DNA of 64,000 bases from Bradyrhizobium zhengyangense (GTDB lineage Bacteria > Pseudomonadota > Alphaproteobacteria > Rhizobiales > Xanthobacteraceae): positions 1 through 64,000 of the forward strand of contig NZ_JAKLUA010000023.1 of the NCBI RefSeq assembly GCF_022012435.1, read 5' to 3'. This document shows positions 34,805 to 43,201 of the stretch, in pieces; within the stretch, counting starts at the first letter, position 1, and every line of letters starts with the position of its first letter. A program made the position numbers and the translations under genes. Under the pieces are notes generated by a model. The model was not told the origin of the DNA. It saw only the letters and a list, made by a program, of their open reading frames with translations, and ran no database searches.

Positions 34805-35278
34805 ATGCCTGTGCTCTCTCCGACCTGGACCAACGAACGAATTGAACTGCTGAAGCAACACTTCGAGGCCGGCCTGTCCTGCCGCGAGATCGCCGCCGAC
34901 ATCGGCGTCAGCCGCAACGCCGTCATCGGCAAGCTGTCGCGCCTCAATCTTACACGTGGCCGCTCGGTCGACGAGCGCAGGCTGCAGGACAGGGCTTCCG
35001 CCCCACGCGCGCCAAAAGCGGTGCCCCGGCTGCAATTTGAAATGCTCGCCACGATCTACGGCGAAGCGGACGCGGCACCCGTGACTGGGCCGATCGACGA
35101 CACCAACCGCTGCTCACTGATGGAGCTCGACGAGACTCGCTGCCGCTGGCCGATCTCGACGCCCGGCGCGGAGGACTTTTGCTTCTGCGGCAATTCCGCG
35201 AACGACGGCCAGCCCTATTGCACCGGCCACAGCCGCATCGCCTATCGGCCGAACTCCCGCGCGCGCGTCATGCGCTGA
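34805..35278 (+). CDS. GcrA family cell-cycle regulator
   Basis: The 157-residue protein starts with the GcrA helix-turn-helix: SPTWTNERIELLKQHFEAGLSCREIAADIGVSRNAVIGKLSRL in outline (residues 3-50), followed by a variable linker and a C-terminal cysteine-rich segment (CRWPI, FCFCG, YCTGHSRIAY) characteristic of the family. In Caulobacter GcrA binds sigma-70 and activates promoters carrying methylated GANTC sites. Here the protein is shorter in the linker than canonical GcrA, so it may be a paralogue. The start is placed at 34805, before the conserved domain. Confidence 0.85.
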   Translation: MPVLSPTWTNERIELLKQHFEAGLSCREIAADIGVSRNAVIGKLSRLNLTRGRSVDERRLQDRASAPRAPKAVPRLQFEMLATIYGEADAAPVTGPIDDTNRCSLMELDETRCRWPISTPGAEDFCFCGNSANDGQPYCTGHSRIAYRPNSRARVMR

Positions 35279-35307
35279 TAAGGCGTGTGCCTTCTCCCCA
35301 CAACGAA

Positions 35308-35340
35308 AAACCTCCGGCAGGGCACTACCGGAGGTTTCTG
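35308..35340 (+). terminator. Hairpin after the GcrA-like gene
   Basis: AAACCTCCGG (35308-35317) and CCGGAGGTTT (35328-35337) form a perfect 10-bp stem with a 10-base loop, 30 bases after the stop. The following T-tract is short (TTTCT), so termination efficiency is uncertain. Confidence 0.7.
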
Positions 35341-35503
35341 GAGGCTTAGCGTGAAGCTAAGAGCCGTGACTTTCGAAATCGGCTGAACCCTATATAGCTG
35401 ACCAACTCAGGTAAGTAAATAAAATTGGTGGGTGATCGAATCGCATAGCTCGTCTTCGTCGCCCGCGGAGGAGATTTCTGATTTACAAAATCAGCATTGA
35501 TCA

Positions 35504-35537
35504 AGAAAAAAGCCCCGGCGGTTGCCCGCCGAGGCTC
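35504..35537 (-). terminator. Rho-independent terminator of the porin gene
   Basis: Read on the minus strand, AGCCTCGGCGG-GCAA-CCGCCGGGGCT, a stem with one mismatch, runs into TTTTTTCTTG. It lies 25 bases after the porin stop. Confidence 0.9.
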
Positions 35538-35561
35538 TGATCGAACTGACGCGATCGATGA

Positions 35562-37046
35562 TCAGAAGTTGCGCTGGGCGCGCAGCATCATCGTGACCGA
35601 GTTCTGGTCCTTCAGCTCATACACCGCAGCCGGCTTGGCAGCGGTTGCGATCGCCGGAGCAGTGATCGAGCCGGCGTACTTCTGATCCAGACGCGACCAG
35701 CTCACGTCAGCCGTGAACGCCAGGTTCTTGACCGGAGTCCACACGGTGTTGACGCCGAGAACGCTGAAGTTGAAGTCCGGGTTACAGGTTGCACCGGCTA
35801 CGGCGATCGTCGCGAAGTTGGCGCAGATCAGGGTCTTGCCGGTCGAGCCATAGCTCGCCGAAGCATAGCCACCGTAAATGGCGCTCGCCCAGTTCGGGCT
35901 CCAGTTGTGGGTGTACCCACCGCGGACGCCCCAGGTCTTGACGGTATCGATGCTGGTACCGGTTCCGAAGACGCCGTCTGCAAGACCGGCGAAGCCGATG
36001 CTCTGATACGCCGAGCTGCTGCCGCCGAACATGAAGAAGCTCTGCGGGAACAGGCTCTGGAAGTTGTAGCGTGTCGCACCGTCGGTATAGACGGCCTGCA
36101 GGTTGATGGAGTCGCCCGCACCGGTCGGGATGTTCTTGATCGACAACGAGCCCTGCACAGCCCAGCCCCACTTGTCGCCGGGATGACCGCTGGGTTCCGT
36201 CGCGCCGTAATAGCCGGCATGGATGTCATGGCCGACAACCGACAGCTGGGCCAGACCCCAAGCCTGATCAACGCGGACCGCACCAATGATGTCGGGTGAA
36301 CGTGTTCCACCCCAAGAGTTGGCACCATAGACACCGGTCACGAACTGGGCGGCCGTGCCGGACGATACGTTCCAGAGATTCGACTGGCCGTTCGACGCCG
36401 ACGTTTCGTCTTCCAACGCGAGCGAACCGGTGATGCCCTGGCCGAAGTCAGCCGTATAGGCAACCTGGTTCACGCCGTTGACGTGGTTGGAGCCGCCAGG
36501 AATGCTGTCGGGACCGCCAGCCGGATAGCTCTGCCACGGGGCGTCGAAGATCGAGACCGTGCGGCCGAAGGTAAAGCCGGCGAACTGGATGAACGCGTGG
36601 TAGAGACCGAGCGAAGCCGAGCTGCTCGAGATCGCCGACGGGTTGCTGCCGGTGACGTTGGACGTATCATAGGTGAAGACCATGTCGGCATAGGTCCGCA
36701 CAACGCCGTATTCGGTCGCAGTGCGGGTATCGACGTTGAGGTCCAAACGAGCGCGGCTGTAGTAGTAGTTGGTCAGGCGGTTGTTCGACCCACCGTTCGC
36801 AGAGCTCGTGCTGTTATTGAAGCCGTAGTCGCCGGCGCCGCCGAGAATCGCGTCAGCGCGGACGTAACCACCGAACTTGATGCAGGTGTCGGTGCCCGGC
36901 ATGTAGTAGAAACCCGCACCGTACAGCGAGCAGATCTTCACGTATTCGACCGCCTTGGCCTTGACCGGAAGATCAGCCGCCTGAGCTCCACCGACGGCGA
37001 TCAAACCCGCCGCAGTGCCGAGCAAAAGGCTCTTCACCACTTTCAT
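35562..37046 (-). CDS. Outer-membrane porin (Porin_2 family)
   Basis: The 494-residue protein has a signal peptide cleaved after GGAQA, then ADLPVKAKAVEYVKICSLYG and TCIKFGGYVRADAI, the start pattern of rhizobial Porin_2 proteins. The rest alternates aromatic beta strands with Gly/Ser-rich loops and ends MLRAQRNF with a terminal aromatic for BAM recognition. Two cysteines early in the mature chain may form a disulfide. It would be a general trimeric diffusion pore. GGAGG lies six bases before the ATG. The AT-rich 37047-37378 interval, with TTTATTAGATCAG, is presumably its promoter; I see no gene there. Confidence 0.95.
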   Translation of the reverse strand: MKVVKSLLLGTAAGLIAVGGAQAADLPVKAKAVEYVKICSLYGAGFYYMPGTDTCIKFGGYVRADAILGGAGDYGFNNSTSSANGGSNNRLTNYYYSRARLDLNVDTRTATEYGVVRTYADMVFTYDTSNVTGSNPSAISSSSASLGLYHAFIQFAGFTFGRTVSIFDAPWQSYPAGGPDSIPGGSNHVNGVNQVAYTADFGQGITGSLALEDETSASNGQSNLWNVSSGTAAQFVTGVYGANSWGGTRSPDIIGAVRVDQAWGLAQLSVVGHDIHAGYYGATEPSGHPGDKWGWAVQGSLSIKNIPTGAGDSINLQAVYTDGATRYNFQSLFPQSFFMFGGSSSAYQSIGFAGLADGVFGTGTSIDTVKTWGVRGGYTHNWSPNWASAIYGGYASASYGSTGKTLICANFATIAVAGATCNPDFNFSVLGVNTVWTPVKNLAFTADVSWSRLDQKYAGSITAPAIATAAKPAAVYELKDQNSVTMMLRAQRNF

Positions 37047-37405
37047 TTAAAACCTCCAAGTTGCTCATTTTACGGAGACCGGACCGCAAGGCCCCCCAGA
37101 TCCCCGTCTCTTCATCAAATCCGCTCGGCCGCTTCGCGCTTTCGGACGCACCTGCTTGAGACGCGAGGGACGTGAGCGAACCACCTGCAACGGGACGATC
37201 GAGAACCCCCCACCGTCACGGATCAATATGCCTGCACCATTCCGTTAATCAAAATAGTTTATTAGATCAGCTTTGTTGTTTCACTATCCCTGTGTCTGCG
37301 GCGCAACACCGGAGATGGGCGAAAATGCTGACCCGCTCATATTTGTAATTTCCGTGACACAATTACCCTGCTCTGCACTTGCGTCAGGGCAGACTTGCGT
37401 GGACT

Positions 37406-37963
37406 ATGCCCGCCGCGAAAACTGGCGAGAATGAATCAGCTTGCGGGAGTGACGCTGTGTCAGCGACGAGGAAAGAAGGGGCGCGCCTCCGCTCCGCCGG
37501 CAATCTCGATATCATCAGGCGATTCACCTGGGAGATATCCTCGATCAACATGTACCTGGAGGAGCTGCGTCAGTTCTGGGCCAGGACGCTCGGCATCAGC
37601 GGACCGCAATGGCTGATCCTGATGGCGATTTCCGATCTCGACAAGGACGATGGCGTGCCCGTCAACGTGGTGTCCAAGCTGCTTCACGTCGACCCGTCCT
37701 TCGTCACCACCCAGTCCAAGCTGCTGGAGAAGAAGGGTCTCTTGCGCCGCCGCCCCTCACCGACCGACGCCCGCGTGGTGCGGCTGTCGCTGGTCGAGAA
37801 AACGCAGAAACACATCGCGAGCCTCAACGAGCAGTACAAGACGATTCGCGAATTCGTCTTCCAGGAGTTCGACGAGAACGAGCTGACGGAATTCACCGCC
37901 AAGCTCGCGACGCTGAAGAGCCGGCTCGAGAAGGCCTGCGTCAGAATCTCCCTGGACTTCTGA
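37406..37963 (+). CDS. MarR family transcriptional regulator
   Basis: The 185-residue winged-helix protein has an N-terminal extension of about 35 residues, then RRFTWEISSINMYLEELRQFWAR, ISGPQWLILMAI, and the recognition helix region VNVVSKLLHVDPSFVTTQSKLLEKKGLLRR with the wing SPTDARVVRLSL. The start is uncertain: the ATG at 37406 has only a weak GTGGA upstream and an in-frame start exists at 37379. It is convergent with an alpha/beta-hydrolase gene whose upstream region carries a MarR-like palindrome. Confidence 0.87.
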   Translation: MPAAKTGENESACGSDAVSATRKEGARLRSAGNLDIIRRFTWEISSINMYLEELRQFWARTLGISGPQWLILMAISDLDKDDGVPVNVVSKLLHVDPSFVTTQSKLLEKKGLLRRRPSPTDARVVRLSLVEKTQKHIASLNEQYKTIREFVFQEFDENELTEFTAKLATLKSRLEKACVRISLDF

Positions 37964-37989
37964 GGCGATTCTCGGCTCGAAGGCCGCGC

Positions 37990-39105
37990 TCAGATACGCT
38001 TGCCGGTGGCGCCGAGCTGGGATTCGAGCCAGTCGAAGATGTATTCGTTCGCAAGGCTCGGATTGTCGGCATGCGCCTGTGCCGCGCCGGTCTCCGCTGC
38101 GGTGAACACTTTCAGCACGATGTCCGAGCTGCCGAGCCGGGATTTCTGCACGATCTGTTGCGCCCGGTCGGCCTCGAGCCAACCGTCCTCGCCCAGCGTG
38201 ATCAGCACCGGGCATTCCGCGCTTGAAGCCATCAGCGGCGCATGCGGCACCGGGACGATGCTGAGGTCTCTCATGGCGAAACGGCTGGCAAAGAACGACC
38301 GCTCGTGCAGATCCCAGAGACCGCCATCGCAAACGGCGGCAGCAAACCGCGGCTCCTGCAACACGGCGCGCGCGACGAAGGATGAGCCCCACCCGTCGGC
38401 CACGATCGCAACGCGATCGAAATCGACATCGCTGCGCAGCTCCAGGTAATCCATGACGCTGGCAATCGAGCTCTCGATATCTCGACGCTGCAGCAGCACG
38501 TCCACGTAATCGTCGCGCTCGTCGCCCAGCAGATCGAGCGCCAGCATCGAGAAGCCGCGCTCGCGTGCATGCGGGGCCAGCTTGACCAGGAATTCTTCCT
38601 TGCGATGCCCGGGCTCGCCGATGCAGATCACGGTCGGTGCGCGACCGCTCGCCGCAGGCGCGGGTAGGAAATAGCCCTGCAACGAATGCCCTTCGACCCA
38701 CGGGATTGTCACGACTTCGCCGGCAGGCCCGCGCGCCGTGAGGAAACGGCGAGCGCATTCCTGCATCGCGAGCACCGCGACCCAGCGGCGCTCGTCGGCG
38801 GGATCGAGCGGCATCGCAGCCGCGCCGTAATAGTTCATCGCGCGCAGCCAATTGCGCTGCGCGGTGACCATGTGGCCTTCCGCGAAGGCCGCCTCGGCAC
38901 GGTGCCTGTTGGCCTGGGCCAGCTTCTTCCACTCGCGATGCCAGGACTGTTCGTCGCCGCGCTTGAGCTGCCGCGCGATCATCAGGCATTCGGCGATGGT
39001 GGCGCCGCCCTCTTGTGCCGCGGTCAGCAACCGGGTGAACTCAGCGGAGATATCCTCTCTCTCCGGGCAGAGGATGAAATCGTCGGAGAGGCATGCGGGT
39101 ATCAT
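37990..39105 (-). CDS. Alpha/beta-hydrolase-fold protein (FrsA/DHPON hydrolase-like) lacking the nucleophile serine
   Basis: The 371-residue protein resembles 2,6-dihydroxypseudooxynicotine hydrolase and FrsA-like proteins: a helical N-terminal lid domain (1-125) and an alpha/beta domain with VICIGEPGHRKEEF, LALDLLGDERDD and a nucleophile-elbow region. In the elbow, where relatives have G-R-S-L-G-G, this protein has A-D-G-W-G-S (IVADGWGSS), so serine is replaced by glycine. The downstream Asp (LGEDGW) and a late His (AQAHADN) remain. It is probably a non-hydrolytic or altered-chemistry homologue. Confidence 0.8.
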   Translation of the reverse strand: MIPACLSDDFILCPEREDISAEFTRLLTAAQEGGATIAECLMIARQLKRGDEQSWHREWKKLAQANRHRAEAAFAEGHMVTAQRNWLRAMNYYGAAAMPLDPADERRWVAVLAMQECARRFLTARGPAGEVVTIPWVEGHSLQGYFLPAPAASGRAPTVICIGEPGHRKEEFLVKLAPHARERGFSMLALDLLGDERDDYVDVLLQRRDIESSIASVMDYLELRSDVDFDRVAIVADGWGSSFVARAVLQEPRFAAAVCDGGLWDLHERSFFASRFAMRDLSIVPVPHAPLMASSAECPVLITLGEDGWLEADRAQQIVQKSRLGSSDIVLKVFTAAETGAAQAHADNPSLANEYIFDWLESQLGATGKRI

Positions 39106-39145
39106 CGGAGCGGCGCTCTATCGTGGCATTACCCCTGATTCACTA

Positions 39146-39158
39146 AACTATTTTAGTT
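39146..39158. promoter_or_regulatory. Palindrome upstream of the hydrolase-like gene, possible MarR operator
   Basis: AACTA-TTT-TAGTT is a perfect inverted repeat 41 bases upstream of the ATG at 39105, in an AT-rich patch. The convergent marR gene at 37406 is a candidate regulator. The interval 39106-39380 has nothing else that I can support. Confidence 0.4.
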
Positions 39159-39380
39159 CACCGACCAAGCTGCGGCAGGCCGAATGGGACCCGAACAAGA
39201 TCACCATCGCTTGAACGCGGGAATATCATTGCATGAGTCACATTCCGTTGCGTCATAAGGTCATCAAGATAAGCAAGGGGCGGCCACAAATCCCGAGTAA
39301 AATGTGTTGCCTACCCCTTGCGATGACGATGATCATGCCTACCTACGCGCGCCGTTATCGACCGCCTCCGCCAAAGCGCG

Positions 39381-40352
39381 TCAGCCAAGCCGCCAGCCGA
39401 CCTCCTGGGTAAAGCTTTCGTAGAACGCGCGGTCATAGGCCTGCTCGGGCGTCGCGCGGACACGCTCGTCGAGACGCTTTGCGTCATCCCCCACAAGTAT
39501 GCGCCACCGCTCTGCCTTGACGCCATCCAGGATGATCTTGGCAGCCTGCGCAGCGGTCGTCGGTGCATCCTCGAGGAAGCTGCGGGCGCGCTCGGTGAAC
39601 ACCGCCTGGATGTCCTCGTCCGACATTTTGTCAGCATCTGGCACACCGGCCGCGACCATGCGTTTGCGGGTCAGCGCGACCTCGTCGGCGTTGAGACGCT
39701 CCGAACCGTCGCCGCTCTGCACCTTGCGCGAATTGGAGACGATCGAGGTGCCGATATGGCCGGGCATCACCACCGAGCATTTGACATGCGGGGCGTGCAG
39801 GCGGAGATCGTTGATCAGCGCTTCGGTGAATCCCTTCACCGCAAATTTCGCCGAGCTGTAGGCGGTGTGCGCCTGGCCCATGCCGATCGAGGCCCAGAAG
39901 CCGTTGACGCTGGCGGTATTGACGATGTGGGCTTCGTCCGCCGCAACCAGCATCGGCAGGAAGGTGCGGACGCCGAGATAGACGCCGCCCCAGCAGATGT
40001 TGAAGGTGCGTTCCCACTGCTCGCGCGTGTTGGTGAACAGGCTGCCGCCGCCGCCGATGCCGGCATTGTTGAACAGCAGATGGATCTTGTCCGTCTTCTG
40101 CTGCTCGGCGAGCTCGTCGCGAAAACGCTTGAGATGATCTTCGATCGAGACGTCGGCGACATGGGTGGTCACGCGCAGGCCCTGCGGCAGCTTCTCGACC
40201 TCGCACAGCCGCTTGGTCTCGGCCATCGCGGCTTCCGACACGTCGCACATCGCAACGTTGCAGCCCTCGGCCACGAGCTGCCGCGCGAGCTCCCGCCCCA
40301 TGCCCGTGCCGCCACCGGTGATGACTGCGATCTTTCCAGCAAATTCCTTCAT
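39381..40352 (-). CDS. Short-chain dehydrogenase/reductase (SDR)
   Basis: The 323-residue classical SDR has the cofactor motif TGGGTGMGRELA at residues 12-23, NNAGIGGGG, the catalytic serine in NTASVNG and Y-x3-K in AYSSAKFAVKG. It is longer than the usual 250 residues because of a C-terminal helical extension (about 240-323). The substrate is unknown. I chose the ATG at 40352 because the preceding frame is not conserved. It follows a DapA-like gene in the same direction with 146 bases between. Confidence 0.9.
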   Translation of the reverse strand: MKEFAGKIAVITGGGTGMGRELARQLVAEGCNVAMCDVSEAAMAETKRLCEVEKLPQGLRVTTHVADVSIEDHLKRFRDELAEQQKTDKIHLLFNNAGIGGGGSLFTNTREQWERTFNICWGGVYLGVRTFLPMLVAADEAHIVNTASVNGFWASIGMGQAHTAYSSAKFAVKGFTEALINDLRLHAPHVKCSVVMPGHIGTSIVSNSRKVQSGDGSERLNADEVALTRKRMVAAGVPDADKMSDEDIQAVFTERARSFLEDAPTTAAQAAKIILDGVKAERWRILVGDDAKRLDERVRATPEQAYDRAFYESFTQEVGWRLG

Positions 40353-40498
40353 GGGACTTTCGGCCCCTCCCCTTGTCGGACTGTTTCTTCGTCGTTGGCG
40401 CGCCGCGCATGCGACGCGCGCAAAATGTAGCAGCGCCGCATCCGCAGGTAAAAGCGGATCGGCGCTGTGTCTCGACATCAGTTATTTCGGCGTGCGGA

Positions 40499-41407
40499 CT
40501 ATTCGGCTGCCTCGATCTGCGGCCCGTCCAGCGCGCCGAGCGCATCCAGCGCCTTGCGGGTCGCCGCCTGCTGCGCGGGTGAAGCCTCCGGCATTGGCGC
40601 ACGCGGATAGGTTCTGGGCAGGCCCTGCAGCGTCTGCGCGTAACGCGTGCAGGCCGGCAGATTGTCGGCAATGATCGCGTTCCACAGTGTCAGCAGCTTC
40701 TTGTGCAGCTCGAGCGCGCGCGGATGGTCGCCCGCCTTCACGGCATTCCACAGCGCCACGGAAGCATGCGGCGCAGCGGTCAGGATCGCGGCGATCGAGC
40801 CGTGGGCGCCGAGCGTGTAGGACGGATACATCAGCGCATCGACCGCGCTGTAGATCAGCTTGTCCGGCGCCATCATCATGAGGTCCGCGAACAGTTTTAA
40901 ATCGCCCGCGCTCTGCTTGACGCCGACCACCAGCGGCACTTCGGTCATGATCCGCGTCAGCAGCGCCGGCGACAGGTATGACCACGGCACAACATTGTAG
41001 ATGATGATGGGCATGCCGGTTTCTTCAGCCATGGCGCGAAAATGCGCCACCATCGCCTCGTCATCCGGCTTGAACAGATAATGCACCGGCGTCACCTGCA
41101 GGGCCGCGACATTCATGTCGCGCACCAGCTTGCCGCGGCGGATCGCATCGCGCGTGGAATCGACGATGATGCCGGCAATGACCGGAATGCGTCCGTTCAC
41201 CGCCTCGACCGTCGCGTCGATCAGGTCGCGATATTCCTCGTGGTCGAGCGTGTGACCCTCGCCGGTCGAACCACCGGCCGCGACCCCATGTGCACCAGCA
41301 CCGATCATCCAGTCGACCTGGGGCGCAACGAGCTTGTAGTCGATCTCGCCGTCTCTCCGAAACGGTGTCGTCATCGGCGGGATCACGCCGGTCGGTCGTG
41401 CCTTCAT
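40499..41407 (-). CDS. Dihydrodipicolinate synthase / N-acetylneuraminate lyase family aldolase
   Basis: This 302-residue TIM-barrel class I aldolase has GVIPPMTTPFRRDGEIDY, AAGGSTGEGHTL, the catalytic tyrosine in PIIIYNVVPWS and the Schiff-base lysine in VVGVKQSAGD. True lysine-biosynthetic DapA is usually elsewhere and shows a different T-T-E signature around residue 45, so this is more likely a catabolic 2-keto-acid aldolase or dehydratase. GAGGG lies eight bases before the ATG at 41407. Confidence 0.9.
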   Translation of the reverse strand: MKARPTGVIPPMTTPFRRDGEIDYKLVAPQVDWMIGAGAHGVAAGGSTGEGHTLDHEEYRDLIDATVEAVNGRIPVIAGIIVDSTRDAIRRGKLVRDMNVAALQVTPVHYLFKPDDEAMVAHFRAMAEETGMPIIIYNVVPWSYLSPALLTRIMTEVPLVVGVKQSAGDLKLFADLMMMAPDKLIYSAVDALMYPSYTLGAHGSIAAILTAAPHASVALWNAVKAGDHPRALELHKKLLTLWNAIIADNLPACTRYAQTLQGLPRTYPRAPMPEASPAQQAATRKALDALGALDGPQIEAAE

Positions 41408-41650
41408 GGTCTGCCCTCGCGTTTCCAAAACCCTCGTGGCGGCCCGCTCTCTCGGCGGGTGTCCACGAGAAGCCTATCGGCTGCGCGAGACCTGAGAAGC
41501 GCTGGCGGCGCGAAGCTGCCCCTGAAATCCAGCATTCCTACGGATCGATTCCCCTGCGGTTCCCGTATTTGTCCGGCTTCGGTTCAGGAGCAATTTTTTT
41601 ACAATCCGAATCGTCAAATGGGGCACTGGGGCGAGCAGGCCCGGCCGGCG

Positions 41651-41688
41651 TGTCGTTTCCGACACAGGCTGTGGCACTCGGCTTGCAT
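41651..41688 (+). promoter_or_regulatory. Near-consensus sigma-54 promoter with adjacent TGT-N10-ACA palindrome
   Basis: TGGCACTCGGCTTGCAT matches the RpoN consensus, with GG at 41673-41674 and GC at 41685-41686. A start near 41698 would leave a 28-base leader before the ATG at 41726. Six bases upstream of the -24 box lies TGTCG-TTTC-CGACA within TGT-N10-ACA (41651-41666), the form of a NifA upstream site. It is much closer to the promoter than the usual 80-150 bases, so its role is doubtful. The rest of 41408-41650 holds no gene. Confidence 0.7.
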
Positions 41689-41725
41689 CCTCCTCGTGGT
41701 CGAAACTACCGATGAGGTGACTGGA

Positions 41726-41965
41726 ATGTTCATAACCGTCGTTGCCGTGCTCTGCCGGCTTGGCGCTGCTGCCTCGGGCAGCTGCGTCGAGGAAATCGTG
41801 ACCGACAGCAACATGACGCCCGACATGTCGATGATGGCATGTGCAGTCGGTGCACAGGCCCCGCTCGCAAAATGGATGGACGAGCATCCGATCTATCACG
41901 TCAATTGGCGCCTCGAGCGCTACAAGTGCGTGCCGGGTCACTACGAGATCAAGGGGCACGCCTAA
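41726..41965 (+). CDS. Small cysteine-containing secreted protein under sigma-54 control
   Basis: The 79-residue product has a short hydrophobic N-terminus (FITVVAVLCRLGAAASG) that may act as a signal peptide, and cysteines at residues 10, 20, 39 and 68. The C-terminal half WMDEHPIYHVNWRLERYKCVPGHYEIKG is well structured in composition, with three His and several aromatics, and could bind a metal. GAGGTGACTGGA lies before the ATG. I recognise no family beyond conserved hypothetical. The sigma-54 promoter suggests expression under nitrogen limitation or in the symbiotic state. Confidence 0.68.
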   Translation: MFITVVAVLCRLGAAASGSCVEEIVTDSNMTPDMSMMACAVGAQAPLAKWMDEHPIYHVNWRLERYKCVPGHYEIKGHA

Positions 41966-42105
41966 GGCCCCGCAAAACTACCGATACCGAGGAGACGCCC
42001 CGGGGGCCGCACCGTCCCTCCGCGCGGCACGACCGGCGCCAAGGTCTCGCAGCACCAAAGTCTCGCGCGAGGCAGCGCGCAGCGTGACACCAGTCACGCT
42101 CCCTC

Positions 42106-43080
42106 TTAAACCACCGCACCCAAAATCATCGCACGCGCCCGCCGGCCCTCCGGCGTCGGCATCAGCGCGTAATTGTGAGGCTGGTTCCGCCACAGATGCA
42201 ACTCGACCGGCACACCAGCTGATCGTGCTCGCGCGGCGAGATCGACGCTGTCAGGGTAGAGCAGATCGCGTGTGCCCGAAAAGATCGTCATCGGCGCCAG
42301 CTCTCTGAACGCGCCGTTGAGCGGGCTGACGAAGGGATGGCCGACATCGAGCTCGCCGGCATAGAGCCGCCCGGCCTCGATGATGCCGGGAATGTCCTGG
42401 ATCGGATCGCGCGCGGCGATCTCCGCTTGCTCGGGGCGGCTGACAGACGCGTCGGCTCCAGGCGAGATCAGCACCAGCCGGTTTGGCTGGCGGTGACCGC
42501 GATCGCGCAGCCATTGGCACGCCGCAAGCGCAAGACCCGCGCCGGCCGAATTGCCGACCACCGTGACCTTTGCCTGCCCCGCATCCTCCAGCAGCATCCG
42601 CAACAGCTCGGCCGTCGCAGGCACGACATCCTTCGCAGTGGCGCGCGGCGCCAACGGGTAGATCGGCACGACGCAGACGACGCCCGCTTCGCGTGTCATC
42701 TGGCCGACAAAGCGCCAATGCGCCGGCACGATCTCGTTGATGTAGCCGCCACCATGCAGGAACATGACGAAGTTGCGGCCCTCATGGCCCGACGACGGCG
42801 CGGTGTAATAGACCGGCCAGCCGCCCATCTTGGTCAGCATCGCATCGACGCCGGGCCCCAAACCCGTCGGCTCGAATGATGCAGGCTCCAGCGCGAGTTT
42901 CTGCACACGTGCCTGCACGGCTTCCGCGGAGGCGAGCTGCTGCTTGTAGGGAAGCTGCCGCAGCAGCAAGTTGAACAGCCGGCTCTGCAGGCTCGGCGCG
43001 GGATCGCGCCGGGCGCGCGGACTGAACACGCAACCCTCAGGGCAAAACTGCAAGGCCGATACGATCCTGGCAACGCTCAT
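42106..43080 (-). CDS. Alpha/beta hydrolase, hormone-sensitive-lipase-like
   Basis: The 324-residue family IV esterase has the oxyanion motif MFLHGGGYINE, the nucleophile elbow VVGNSAGAGLALA (GNSAG in place of the usual GDSAG), and a late Asp and His (GTRDLLYPD, NQPHNYALMP). It would hydrolyse short acyl esters. The ATG at 43080 is preferred; longer open sequence to 43179 runs into the divergent tetR gene. The adjacent TetR regulator probably controls it. Confidence 0.88.
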   Translation of the reverse strand: MSVARIVSALQFCPEGCVFSPRARRDPAPSLQSRLFNLLLRQLPYKQQLASAEAVQARVQKLALEPASFEPTGLGPGVDAMLTKMGGWPVYYTAPSSGHEGRNFVMFLHGGGYINEIVPAHWRFVGQMTREAGVVCVVPIYPLAPRATAKDVVPATAELLRMLLEDAGQAKVTVVGNSAGAGLALAACQWLRDRGHRQPNRLVLISPGADASVSRPEQAEIAARDPIQDIPGIIEAGRLYAGELDVGHPFVSPLNGAFRELAPMTIFSGTRDLLYPDSVDLAARARSAGVPVELHLWRNQPHNYALMPTPEGRRARAMILGAVV

Positions 43081-43124
43081 GGCCACATCCCCATCTGGCT
43101 CGTCCGACGCGGCGACAAAGAGGC

Positions 43125-43171
43125 TTGCTGACCCGCCGCCACTTGCCGTTATAATGCGAGCATTCGCTCGC
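43125..43171 (+). promoter_or_regulatory. tetR promoter overlapped by a perfect operator palindrome
   Basis: A perfect TATAAT -10 box lies at 43150-43155, with TTGCTG 19 bases upstream. Immediately after it, GCGAGC-ATTC-GCTCGC (43156-43171) is a perfect 6-4-6 inverted repeat covering the expected start site. This position is ideal for autorepression by the TetR protein encoded 31 bases downstream, and also sits before the divergent hydrolase. Confidence 0.75.
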
Positions 43172-43201
43172 TTTTCCAACTCGCATTCGGATCACAAGGC
43201 C

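Noticed and set aside
41042..41965. 307-codon plus-strand frame containing the small secreted gene
   Set aside because: Its first two thirds are antisense to the aldolase gene and have no ribosome site; only the last 79 codons, preceded by a promoter and ribosome site, are supported.
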